Shown: positions 8,839-17,208 of the stretch, one piece after another
Layout: each line of letters starts with the position of its first letter
How positions within the stretch are numbered: position 1 is the stretch's first letter
Assembly (NCBI RefSeq): GCF_002080045.1
Contig: NZ_MUIN01000012.1
Coordinates: forward strand, 323,557-387,556
Direction: 5' to 3'
DNA length: 64,000 bases
DNA from: Pseudomonas sp. Bc-h
GTDB taxonomy: Bacteria > Pseudomonadota > Gammaproteobacteria > Pseudomonadales > Pseudomonadaceae
Notes under the pieces: model-generated
Database searches by the model: none
What the model saw: the letters and a program-made list of their open reading frames with translations, nothing else
What the model was told of the DNA's origin: nothing
Position numbers and translations under genes: made by a program

Positions 8839-9690
8839 CTATTCGAACTGCCCGAACAGTTGTTGCAGCTCGCGGTTCTTTGCCAGGCGTTGATCAAGCC
8901 GGTCGCCGTACTTCTCGGCCACCGCCGAAACCATCAGGTTGAACAGGCAGGTCAGCGGCGCCAGCGAGTCCCAGAACTGGCCGACATCGGAATTCAGTTG
9001 CAGCAGATCGGTCGGGTAATCCCGCGCCCATGGGCAATGGAAATCAGTGATGAAGGCCAGCGCCAGACCCTGCTGGTGCGCCACATCGCAGAAGGTCCGC
9101 GCCACCGCCGAATAGGTACGAAAGTCAGCGATCACCGCGTAGGGATTTTCGAACTGCGAGTTCAGCGATTCGGCATAGGTGCCGGACAGGCCATCGACGT
9201 AGTAGACCTTGGGCCGTATGTATTCGAGGTGCGAGAAGAACGCGTTGAGAATTCCGCGGGTGGTCTGAATGCCGACGATGAACACCGCATCGGCGCTGTA
9301 CAGCCGCTCAACGATGCGCGCAAAGGTGTCGCTGCGGGCCAGGGCATAGACCCGCTGAATGGCTTCCAGCTCGCGGTTCATCGAGCGATCGAGCGCATCG
9401 CCGTGAGTGCTCTCTTCGCGAAACGCGCCGAGGCGATCGGTAATCACCCAGGGGCTGACGCTGTCGCCGCGCAGACTCTGTTTGACGTCGTCGATGTTGC
9501 GATAACCCAACGAACGCAGGAAGCGACCGACTGAAATCCCGGTGGTGCCCGTCTGCTGGGCGATGCTGTCGGCGGTCTCGAACGGCAGCTTCTGCGGGTT
9601 GGCCAACAGATACCCCGCGATGCGCTTGCCGGTCGGCGTCAGGTCACTGAACCGCTGCTCCAGCGTATCGAGGAAAGGACTCGTGGCCAT
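8839..9690 (-). CDS. RpiR/MurR-family transcriptional regulator with SIS domain
   Basis: 283 residues from the ATG at 9690; an in-frame ATG two codons upstream is also possible. The N-terminal HTH_6 domain reads LTPTGKRIAGYLLANPQKLPFETADSIAQQTGTTGISVGRFLRSLGY. A SIS domain from about residue 125 (VFIVGIQTTRGILNAFF) would bind a sugar phosphate or related ligand. It lies 63 bases upstream of the dipeptidase gene on the same strand and is a likely local regulator, and perhaps first gene, of the ddp-like operon. E. coli ddp is nitrogen-regulated instead, so an RpiR-type control is a local difference. Confidence 0.88.
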   Translation of the reverse strand: MATSPFLDTLEQRFSDLTPTGKRIAGYLLANPQKLPFETADSIAQQTGTTGISVGRFLRSLGYRNIDDVKQSLRGDSVSPWVITDRLGAFREESTHGDALDRSMNRELEAIQRVYALARSDTFARIVERLYSADAVFIVGIQTTRGILNAFFSHLEYIRPKVYYVDGLSGTYAESLNSQFENPYAVIADFRTYSAVARTFCDVAHQQGLALAFITDFHCPWARDYPTDLLQLNSDVGQFWDSLAPLTCLFNLMVSAVAEKYGDRLDQRLAKNRELQQLFGQFE

Positions 9691-9730
9691 GAACATTCCG
9701 CTGAAAACCGGCGTTGACGAGGGTCGAGAA

Positions 9731-9778
9731 ATGTTATCTAACAGTCATTTCAAGACAGGATGTTACCAACATAACATC
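9731..9778. promoter_or_regulatory. Candidate operator of the RpiR-type regulator
   Basis: The palindrome GATGTTA-N6-TAACATC has perfect seven-base arms (9759-9765 and 9772-9778). A related partial site, ATGTTATCTAACAG, lies at 9731-9744. Both are within 90 bases upstream of the regulator start. Autoregulation is inferred from position and symmetry. Confidence 0.5.
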
Positions 9779-9904
9779 GGTTTTCGAGCTGGCACAATGC
9801 TTTTTTTCAGGAGATTTCAGCGCGGGATTTTTGTGTTTCAGGGTGGTGCGCGGCGGTCGGGGAATGCGCTTTTAGCGGGCAGAACCGGGAAGTTCTGCGA
9901 GAGA

Positions 9905-10030
9905 TGATCGTTCCCACGCTCCCCGTGGGAAGGCCTGACAGGACGCTCCGCGTCCGTACGCGGAGCGACAATCGATGAGTTACCACGCGGAGCGTGGGAA
10001 CGATCAATGGCTCCGCGTGGGAACGATCAA
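9905..10030. repeat. Intergenic palindromic repeat cluster (CCACGCGGAGCGTGG type)
   Basis: Three arms of one family are present: GATCGTTCCCACGCTCC at 9905, its inverted copy ending GTGGGAACGATC near 10004, and a further direct copy ending near 10027. Inner GGACGCTCCGCGTCC and TACGCGGAGCG segments can fold too. This is the REP-like repeat scattered in P. fluorescens-group genomes. It lies between poxB and the RpiR-type regulator gene. Apart from this repeat and the operator, the 9691-10048 gap shows no gene. Confidence 0.8.
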
Positions 10031-10048
10031 TACGAATGGCATCATGCC

Positions 10049-11770
10049 CTAGCGGAAATTGGTCTTCGCCAGTTCCAGCACCTGATCCGCCTTGCCGTTC
10101 ATCACCGCCTTCAACATGAACAGGCTGAAGCCCTTGGCCTGAGCCAGTTTGATCTTCGGCGGCAGGCCCAGCTCCTGCTTCGCCGTGACCACGTCCACCA
10201 GCACTGGCCCGGGATGTTCGAAGGCTTTTTTCAAGGCATTGGGCAGGTCCGCGGAATCTTCGACGCGAATCCCCAGAATCCCCGCGCCGATGGCGATGTT
10301 GGCGAAGCTGGTGCTGTGCAGATCGGTGTCATGGGGCACGTAACCGCTGGCCTGCATCTCCATGGCGACGAAACCCAGTGAGCTGTTGTTGAACACCACC
10401 ATCTTGATCGGCAGGTTCAATTGGCGAATGGTCAGCAGATCCCCCATCAGCATCGACAGCCCGCCATCGCCACACAACGCCACCACCTGCCGCTGCGGGA
10501 ACGCGGCTTTGGCACCGAGCGCCTGAGGCATGGCGTTGGCCATGGAGCCGTGGTTGAACGAGCCGAGCAGTGAACGCTGACCGTTCATGGTCAGGTAGCG
10601 CGCCGCCCACAGGGTCGGCGTGCCGACGTCGACAGTGAAAATCGCATCCGGGTCTGCGTAGGCATCGACCATGCGTGTCAGGTATTGCGGATGAATCGGC
10701 TCGCCGTGGGCCGATGGCGTCGCCAGTTCGTCCAGCTCCTCCCGGGCCTTGGCGTAATGATCCAGTGCCTTGTCGAGAAACTTGCGGTCGGTGTGGGTCT
10801 TGAGGCGTGGCAGCAGCGCGACGATGGTTTCAGCGATGCCCCCCGCGAGCCCGAGGGTGAGCGGCACGCGACGGCCCAGCGCTGCAGGGTCGATGTCGAT
10901 CTGAATGATTTTGGCTTTTTCCGGGTAGAAATTCCGATACGGAAAACTGCTGCCCAGAATCAGCAACGTGTCGCAGGACATCATCGCGTGATAACCGGAG
11001 CTGAAGCCGATAAGCCCGGTCATGCCCACATCGAAGGGGTTGGCGTACTCGATGTACTGCTTGCCGCGCAGCGCGTGGACCACCGGGGCCGAGAGTTTTT
11101 CCGCCAGCGCAACGACTTGATCGTGAGCCTCGGCGCAGCCTGCGCCGGCGAGGATGGTCACGGACTTGGACTTGTCCAGAACATCCACCAAACGCTGCAA
11201 ATCATGCTCGGTCGGGATCACATGGGGCGGCGTGTGATCGACCCAGGCGGGCTTTTCTTCCGGCGCCGGGCTCAACGCCACATCGCCGGGAATCACGATG
11301 ACCGCCACGCCACGCTGACTGATGGCGGCGCGCATGGCCCGCTCCAGCACGCGAGGAAATTGTTCGGCGCTGCTCACCGCTTCGACGAAATGACTGCACT
11401 CCTTGAACAGGTCGGTGGGGTGGGTTTCCTGGAAGTAGTTCAGGCCGATTTCCGATGACGGGATCTGCGCGGCGATGGCCAGCACCGGCACGCGACTGCG
11501 ATGACAGTCATACAGGCCGTTGATCAAATGCAGATTGCCTGGGCCGCAACTGCCCGCGCACACCGCCAGCTTGCCAGTAGACGCCGCCTCCGCACCGGCC
11601 GCAAAGGCTGCGACCTCTTCGTGACGGGTGTGCATCCACTTGATCTTGCCCAGGCGCTCGAGGCTGTCAGTGAGACCGTTCAGGCTGTCGCCACTGACCC
11701 CCCAGATTTTCGAGACGCCTGCTGCGGCGAGGGTTTGCGCGAGGTAGTCGGCGATGGTTCTGCTGGACAT
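10049..11770 (-). CDS. poxB: Pyruvate dehydrogenase (ubiquinone) / pyruvate oxidase, thiamine-diphosphate dependent
   Basis: 573 residues, the length of PoxB. The N-terminal ThDP-binding Glu is in MHTRHEEVAAF, followed by AGSCGPGNLHLINGLYD. The central FAD-type domain has VTILAGAGCAEA and an IQIDIDP segment. The C-terminal ThDP/Mg motif is GDGGLSMLMGDLLTIRQLNLPIKMVVFNN. PoxB oxidises pyruvate to acetate and CO2 and passes electrons to ubiquinone at the inner membrane. No operon partner is visible; the downstream repeat cluster separates it from the regulator. Confidence 0.9.
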   Translation of the reverse strand: MSSRTIADYLAQTLAAAGVSKIWGVSGDSLNGLTDSLERLGKIKWMHTRHEEVAAFAAGAEAASTGKLAVCAGSCGPGNLHLINGLYDCHRSRVPVLAIAAQIPSSEIGLNYFQETHPTDLFKECSHFVEAVSSAEQFPRVLERAMRAAISQRGVAVIVIPGDVALSPAPEEKPAWVDHTPPHVIPTEHDLQRLVDVLDKSKSVTILAGAGCAEAHDQVVALAEKLSAPVVHALRGKQYIEYANPFDVGMTGLIGFSSGYHAMMSCDTLLILGSSFPYRNFYPEKAKIIQIDIDPAALGRRVPLTLGLAGGIAETIVALLPRLKTHTDRKFLDKALDHYAKAREELDELATPSAHGEPIHPQYLTRMVDAYADPDAIFTVDVGTPTLWAARYLTMNGQRSLLGSFNHGSMANAMPQALGAKAAFPQRQVVALCGDGGLSMLMGDLLTIRQLNLPIKMVVFNNSSLGFVAMEMQASGYVPHDTDLHSTSFANIAIGAGILGIRVEDSADLPNALKKAFEHPGPVLVDVVTAKQELGLPPKIKLAQAKGFSLFMLKAVMNGKADQVLELAKTNFR

Positions 11771-11910
11771 GGGGCAGGTTCCTTGTCGAGTCGAATGGCG
11801 CGCGCGATGCCAGAGCCGACATCACGCGCCGTTTCAAATCGACCTGTAGCACCGGTCACAGTTCAGTGCTTGTACCGATGTGCCCTGATACTTGTGCACG
11901 AACCCATCTC

Positions 11911-11975
11911 CGTAGCGGTCCGGCTTGCTGGCGGTGGAGGTCTTGAACCATTCACCGCCGGCAAACGGACGCCGC
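11911..11975. repeat. REP-like inverted repeat (GCCGGCAAGCCGGA family), degenerate
   Basis: Left arm CGTAGCGGTCCGGCTTGCTGGCGGT and right arm ACCGCCGGCAAACGGACG face each other. The arms carry mismatches, so this is a degenerate copy of the family seen again at 14132, 21241, 27225 and 55221. It lies between the poxB start and the PBP2 stop; the 245-base gap holds nothing else I can name. Confidence 0.6.
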
Positions 11976-12015
11976 CCCGCCGTGCGGCTACCAAGACACC
12001 AGGCGCCGTATCGAC

Positions 12016-13950
12016 TCACACCTGCGGTTGCACCACTGCCTTGCTCGGTGCTGCGATCTGCACTTTCGGGTTCGCTGGTGCGGTTGCTGGCGTTGCGTAT
12101 TGCTGCTTGAGATGGCCGTCCTGATCCAGCAGCCAGGCATCGAGAATCTGCCTCACCACGGGACCTGCCACACGACCACCCGCCTCGCCGTTCTCGATCA
12201 TTACCGCGACCGCGATTTTGGGGTTGGCGGCAGGCGCGAAGCCGACGAACAAGGCGTTGTCACGATGACGCTCAAGGGTCTTTTCGCGGTTGTAACGCTC
12301 ACCTTGCTTGATCGCCACCACCTGCGCCGTACCACTCTTGCCGGCGATTCGGTACTGCGCACCCTGCGCCGCCGCACGGGCGATACCGCGCGGGTCGTGC
12401 ATCACCGCTTGCATGCCGTTGTTGACCTGATCCCACTCACGAGGATCACGCAGCACGATATTGGGCATCGGGTGCTCGTCCACCGGCGCCACACCGCCAA
12501 TTTCCTTGGCCAGATGCGGCCGGTTCCACACACCCTTGTTGGCAATCAGGGTGGTCGCTTGCGCCAGTTGCAGCGGCGTGACCTGCATGTAGCCCTGGCC
12601 AATGCCGAGAATCACCGTCTCCCCCGGGAACCAGGCCTGACGACGGGTAATGCGCTTCCATTCCTTGGACGGCATCAGCCCAGCGGACTCTTCGAACATG
12701 TCCAGCGAAACCTTCTGGCCGATGCCGAACATCGTCAGGTAGTCGTGCAGCCGGTCAATGCCCAGCTTGTGCGCCAGATCGTAGAAATAGGTGTCGTTGG
12801 AACGCATGATCGCGGCGTTCAGGTCCACCCAGCCGTCGCCGCTGTGGTTCCAGTTGCGGTATTTGTGATCGAAGTCCGGCAGCTGGAAGTAACCGGGGTC
12901 GAACACCCGGGTCGACGGCGTGATGATGCCGCTGTCTAGGCCAGCAATCGCCACTTCTGGCTTGATCGTCGAACCCGGCGCGTAGAGGCCGCGCAGCACG
13001 CGGTTGAACAGCGGACGGTCGACCGAATCACGCAGCGCGGAATACTCCTTGAAGCTGATGCCGGTGACGAACAGGTTCGGGTCGAAGCTGGGTTTGCTGA
13101 CCATCGCCAAGACTTCCCCAGTGGCGGGATCGATCGCCACCACCGAGCCGCGGCGATCACCCAGCGCCTCCTCGGCCGCCTCCTGCAACTTGACGTCCAG
13201 GCTCAGCGTGATGCTTTTGCCGGCCACCGGGTCCGTGTGTTTGAGCACCCGCAGTACACGACCCTGGGCGTTGGTTTCCACTTCTTCATAGCCCACATGA
13301 CCGTGCAGCTCATTCTCGTAGAAACGCTCGACGCCGGTTTTGCCGATGGACTGAGTGCCGCGGTATTCCACCTGATCGAGCTGGGTGGCTTCTTTCTCGT
13401 TGATCCGCCCGACATAGCCGATGGAGTGGGCAAAATGCTCAGCCAGCGGGTAATGCCGCACGAACTGCGCTTCGACATCCAGACCGGGCAAACGGAACTG
13501 GTTCACCGCCAGCAGCGCGATCTGCTCCTCGGTCAGCTCATAGAGCAGCGTGACCGGCACGAAGCGGTGCGGCGAGTTCTTCATCGCCTTGTCGAAGATG
13601 ATGCGGTCTTCGTCCGGCAGGCTGAGGATCTGCATCAGCGTGTCGATCACTGCGTGCCAGTCCCCTGCCCGCTCGCGGGTCATGGTCAGGTTAAAGCTGG
13701 GACGGTTATCGGCGAGGATCACGCCGTTTCGGTCGTAGATCAGCCCGCGTTCTGGCGGAATCGGCAAGACGTGAACGCGATTGTTTTCTGAAATGGTCGA
13801 GTGGTAGGCGAACTCGATGACCTGCAGGAAGTACATCCGGCAGACCAGCGCGACGCTGAGCAGGACGACGAACAGGGCGCAGGCGATCAAGCGTTTGTTG
13901 ACCAGCCGCGTCTCTTTTTCGTGGTCCTTCAGGGGGATGGGATCAGGCAT
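12016..13950 (-). CDS. mrdA: Penicillin-binding protein 2 (peptidoglycan transpeptidase), paralogue
   Basis: 644 residues from the ATG at 13950 (MPDPIPLKDHEKETRLVNKR). One membrane anchor spans about residues 20-42. The PBP dimerisation domain begins around NNRVHVLPIPPERGLIYDRNGVILADN. The transpeptidase has S327-T-I-K, S384-N-D (the SxD form usual in PBP2) and K538-S-G-T. PBP2 makes the cross-links of the elongasome. Here the gene stands alone, without rodA, mreC or lytic transglycosylase neighbours. It is therefore probably a second copy, as described for other fluorescens-group and P. putida genomes; this is an inference. Confidence 0.88.
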   Translation of the reverse strand: MPDPIPLKDHEKETRLVNKRLIACALFVVLLSVALVCRMYFLQVIEFAYHSTISENNRVHVLPIPPERGLIYDRNGVILADNRPSFNLTMTRERAGDWHAVIDTLMQILSLPDEDRIIFDKAMKNSPHRFVPVTLLYELTEEQIALLAVNQFRLPGLDVEAQFVRHYPLAEHFAHSIGYVGRINEKEATQLDQVEYRGTQSIGKTGVERFYENELHGHVGYEEVETNAQGRVLRVLKHTDPVAGKSITLSLDVKLQEAAEEALGDRRGSVVAIDPATGEVLAMVSKPSFDPNLFVTGISFKEYSALRDSVDRPLFNRVLRGLYAPGSTIKPEVAIAGLDSGIITPSTRVFDPGYFQLPDFDHKYRNWNHSGDGWVDLNAAIMRSNDTYFYDLAHKLGIDRLHDYLTMFGIGQKVSLDMFEESAGLMPSKEWKRITRRQAWFPGETVILGIGQGYMQVTPLQLAQATTLIANKGVWNRPHLAKEIGGVAPVDEHPMPNIVLRDPREWDQVNNGMQAVMHDPRGIARAAAQGAQYRIAGKSGTAQVVAIKQGERYNREKTLERHRDNALFVGFAPAANPKIAVAVMIENGEAGGRVAGPVVRQILDAWLLDQDGHLKQQYATPATAPANPKVQIAAPSKAVVQPQV

Positions 13951-14131
13951 TTCTACAGCTACTCGGTGAAGATATGAACGGCACAGACAGCGTCCATTGA
14001 GATTGTCAGGACGCAAATGGCGTGCACCATACCAAGAAGCGTCCCGCCTCATTGGCCGAACTTCATGAAAATCCTGTCATGTTGACGAAAGGCAGGGAGG
14101 TTTTGCGGGCATCGTCAGGCAGCACTCTTTA

Positions 14132-14189
14132 GCAGTCCGGCTTGCCGACGGCTGGGTTTCAGGCATGGCACCGTCGGCAAGCCAGACTG
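14132..14189. repeat. REP-like inverted repeat (GCCGGCAAGCCGGA family)
   Basis: CAGTCCGGCTTGCCGACGG at 14132-14150 pairs with CCGTCGGCAAGCCAGACTG at 14171-14189 with one mismatch, separated by about 20 bases. Confidence 0.75.
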
Positions 14190-14410
14190 TCACAGGAAGC
14201 GAATCTTGCAGAATTATTACCGCAATCCACCGCAATTAACGGCAAACCACACAATCAGATAGCTCAGCAAAAAAAGCATCAGACTGGTTCGCAGGTTTGC
14301 GCAAGCGTGATCGATACAGACAAGCGCCCTACCAAAAGCCTCCCAGCGATCTGTAACACCTGTGCTGTTCTTCCCCGCAAAACAGCTAAAAAATCACACT
14401 ATTGCAGAAA

Positions 14411-14500
14411 CGGTAACAGTCATTTACCGAATTCACAGGATGCAACAGTCGGTAACACATCTATGATTGCGCTTCGCGTGGAAAAGATGGCCATCGGTAA
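14411..14500. promoter_or_regulatory. CGGTAA repeats upstream of the gluconate dehydrogenase genes
   Basis: CGGTAA-N7-TTACCG forms an inverted repeat at 14411-14429. Two more direct CGGTAA copies lie at 14450-14455 and 14495-14500. The cluster ends about 190 bases before the first operon start, a plausible position for regulator binding. The regulator is unknown; the motif does not look like the PtxS operator as I know it. Confidence 0.4.
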
Positions 14501-14691
14501 TGGCAGCTCCCCGCCTAGCGTGCGCCTTTCGCTCGCTGGCTTGCCAGAGACCTAATGTCACACCCGCAACGAGCAACGCCTGTTCGACACACAGCGGTCG
14601 AGCGAAACCGTGAAACACACTTACAACGCCGCCTGTTTGCGGACCATGCCCGGCATGGCCCCTTGGACAGGCGCGTTCGCAGGAGCCCTGA

Positions 14692-15438
14692 ATGACAGAG
14701 AAATCCAAAGGTCTCACCCGCCGCCAGTTGCTGAAATCCTCAGCCACGACGCTGGCCGTGGGTGCTGCCGCAACGGCCAAGGCGGCCACCGTCGTCGGCG
14801 TTCCGCAATGGGTGCCATTCGACCACAACGGTCCGATGCACTATGAAACCCCGGGCTGGCAGTTCTTCAGCGCCGCCGAAGCCACCGCCATCGAGGCCAT
14901 CGTCGCGCGACTGATTCCGGCCGACGAATTGAGCGTCAGCGGCAAGGACGCCGGTTGTGCGGTGTTCATCGACCGTCAACTGGCGGGCGAATACGGCACC
15001 TTCAGCCGTCTGTACATGCAGGGCCCGTTCGAGAAAGGCACGCCGATGCAGGGCGATCAGTCGGAACTCGTCCCGCGCGACCGTTACCGCCTGGGCCTGG
15101 CAGGCCTTGAAGCGTACTCCCAGAAGCAGTTCCAGAAGAGCTTCGCAGCCCTCGCGGCGGAAGATCAGGACAAGGTCCTGCACGGCCTGGAAAAAGGCGA
15201 GATCGCGCTGGACGGCATCGACGCCAAGCTGTTCTTCCAGCAAGTGCTGGGCAACACCATGGAAGGCTTCTTCGCCGACCCGGTGTACGGCGGCAACCGC
15301 GACATGGTGTCGTGGAAGATGATCGGCTTCCCCGGGGCTCGTTACGACTACCGCGACTACATCGGTCTGCACAACCAGAAGCTGAACCTGGTGCCGCTCT
15401 CCATCATCGGCAGCTCCGCCTGGACCAAGAAGGGTTAA
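14692..15438 (+). CDS. Gluconate 2-dehydrogenase, subunit 3 (gamma)
   Basis: 248 residues. A twin-arginine signal is evident (LTRRQLLKSSATTLAVGAAATAKA), so the protein is exported folded, carrying its flavoprotein partner. The rest matches the gluconate 2-dehydrogenase subunit 3 family (WQFFSAAEATAIEAIVARLIPAD, and GNTMEGFFADPVYGGNRDMVSWKMIGFPG). It is the first gene of a three-gene operon; the flavoprotein begins six bases after its stop. In the assembled enzyme it acts as a small chaperone-like subunit at the periplasmic face. Confidence 0.92.
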   Translation: MTEKSKGLTRRQLLKSSATTLAVGAAATAKAATVVGVPQWVPFDHNGPMHYETPGWQFFSAAEATAIEAIVARLIPADELSVSGKDAGCAVFIDRQLAGEYGTFSRLYMQGPFEKGTPMQGDQSELVPRDRYRLGLAGLEAYSQKQFQKSFAALAAEDQDKVLHGLEKGEIALDGIDAKLFFQQVLGNTMEGFFADPVYGGNRDMVSWKMIGFPGARYDYRDYIGLHNQKLNLVPLSIIGSSAWTKKG

Positions 15439-15444
15439 TTCGAC

Positions 15445-17208
15445 ATGGCCAAAAAACTACCTTCCACGGACGTCGTGGTTGTCGGACTCGGCTGGGCCGG
15501 ATCCATCATCGCCAACGAACTGGCTGACGAAAACCTCAAGGTCATCGGCTTCGAACGCGGCCCATGGCGCGACACCGCTACCGATTTCAACGTGGCGTCC
15601 GCTGCCGACGAGCTGCGCTACTCCCGTCGTCAGGAACTGATGCTGAGAACGCGGCAGAACACCACGACCATTCGTAACAGCGTTACCGAGACAGCGCTAC
15701 CCATGCGCAGCTGGGGTTCGTTTCACCCCGGCAACGGTACGGGCGGCGCCGGTAACCACTGGGCCGGCATTACCTTCCGCTTCCAGCCTCACGAATTCCG
15801 TCTGGCCAGCCACCTCAAGGAGCGCTACGGCAAGGAATTGTCGTCGGAGCTGACCCTGCAGGACTGGGGCACCGACTGGGAAGAGATGGAGCCGTTCTAC
15901 ACCAAGTTCGATCGCCTGGCGGGCGTCTCGGGCAAGGCTGGCAACATCAAGGGCGTGATCCAGGAAGGCGGCAACACTTTCGAAGGCGCGCGTTCGGAGG
16001 AATACCCGAACCCGCCGACCCAGCAGACTTACGCGCCAACGCTGTTCGCCGAAGCCGCGAAAAACCTGGGCTACAAGCCGTTTCCGGTGCCATCGGCGCT
16101 GGTCTCGCAGCCGTACGTCAACTCCCTGGGCGTGGCGATGGGACCGTGCACCTATTGCGGTTTCTGCACCAACTACGGCTGCGCCAACTATTCCAAGGCC
16201 AGCGCCATCACCACCGTTCTGCCGGTGCTGATCCGCAAGCCGAACTTCACCGCGATGACCAACTGCGAAGTCCTGCGCGTGACCATGGACAGCAGCGGCA
16301 AGCGCGCCACCGGCATCGTTTATATGGACTCCAACGGCGAAGAGTGGGAACAGCCGGCAGACCTGGTCGTGATCAGTGCGTTCATCTTCGAAAACGTGCG
16401 TCTGATGCTCCTGTCCGGCATCGGCCAGCCTTATGACCCGGTCACCAACACCGGTACCACAGGCCGCAACTACGCCTACCAGACCGCCAACAGCGTGCGT
16501 ATGTTCTTCGACGACAAGAACTTCAACCCCTTCATCGGGGGCGGCGCCATCGGCATGGGCATCGATGAGTTCAACAACGACAACTTCGACCATTCGGGTC
16601 TGGGTTTCGTTGGCGGTGGCAGCACCCGTGTCACACCAATCGGTGCCGCACCCATCGACTCCCGCCCTCTGCCGCCAGGCACTCCTGCCTGGGGTTCGGA
16701 GTGGAAGAAGGCGACGGTCAAGAACTACGCCGCGACCATGTCCATCGGCTGTGAAGCGAGCAGCTATGCAACGCGCACCAACTACCTGTCGCTGGATCCG
16801 ACCTACAAGGATCCACTGGGTCGTCCACTGCTGCGCATCACCTTCGACTTCCCGGAAAACGACCGCAAGATGGCGGCCTATGTCACCGGTAAAGTCGGCG
16901 AAATCGCCAAGAGCATGAACCCGCGCCAGATGGTGCCCAGCGCCCAGACCGGGCACTGGAACAGCTCGCCCTATCAGTCCTCGCACATCGTCGGCGGTTT
17001 CATCATGGGTGCTGATCCGAAGAACAGCTCGGTCAACAAATACCTGCAAGTCTGGGGCGTACCGAACCTGTTCGTGGTCGGCTCTTCGGCCTTCCCGCAG
17101 AACCCGGGCTACAACCCGACCGGCACCGTGGCAGCGCTGGCCTTCAAAGCGGCGGACGCCATCCGCACCCGCTACCTCAAGCGTCCAGGGGAGATGATCA
17201 GCGTATGA
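15445..17208 (+). CDS. Gluconate 2-dehydrogenase, GMC-type flavoprotein subunit (alpha)
   Basis: 587 residues of a GMC oxidoreductase. The FAD-binding start is VVVVGLGWAGSIIANELAD. Cysteines 235, 238, 241 and 246 (PCTYCGFCTNYGC) match the cluster region of membrane-bound FAD sugar dehydrogenases that hold a 3Fe-4S centre. The GMC C-terminal signature with PQNPGYNPTGTVAALAF is intact. It has no signal of its own and should travel with the Tat-signal subunit. The reaction is D-gluconate to 2-ketogluconate, with electrons passed to the cytochrome subunit. Its stop overlaps the cytochrome start (ATGA). Confidence 0.92.
   Translation: MAKKLPSTDVVVVGLGWAGSIIANELADENLKVIGFERGPWRDTATDFNVASAADELRYSRRQELMLRTRQNTTTIRNSVTETALPMRSWGSFHPGNGTGGAGNHWAGITFRFQPHEFRLASHLKERYGKELSSELTLQDWGTDWEEMEPFYTKFDRLAGVSGKAGNIKGVIQEGGNTFEGARSEEYPNPPTQQTYAPTLFAEAAKNLGYKPFPVPSALVSQPYVNSLGVAMGPCTYCGFCTNYGCANYSKASAITTVLPVLIRKPNFTAMTNCEVLRVTMDSSGKRATGIVYMDSNGEEWEQPADLVVISAFIFENVRLMLLSGIGQPYDPVTNTGTTGRNYAYQTANSVRMFFDDKNFNPFIGGGAIGMGIDEFNNDNFDHSGLGFVGGGSTRVTPIGAAPIDSRPLPPGTPAWGSEWKKATVKNYAATMSIGCEASSYATRTNYLSLDPTYKDPLGRPLLRITFDFPENDRKMAAYVTGKVGEIAKSMNPRQMVPSAQTGHWNSSPYQSSHIVGGFIMGADPKNSSVNKYLQVWGVPNLFVVGSSAFPQNPGYNPTGTVAALAFKAADAIRTRYLKRPGEMISV

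Larger units (their letters stand above)
14051..14691. other. 641-base intergenic region upstream of the gluconate dehydrogenase operon
   Basis: No convincing gene is present. It contains a REP-like inverted repeat and a set of CGGTAA repeats, both listed separately. ORFs crossing it have no recognisable start or family. The bases just before 14692 (GGAGCCCTGA) provide a ribosome binding site for the first operon gene. Confidence 0.6.

Noticed and set aside
11834..12019. 61-codon minus-strand ORF between poxB and the PBP2 gene
   Set aside because: It mostly translates a REP-like repeat and has no ribosome binding site.
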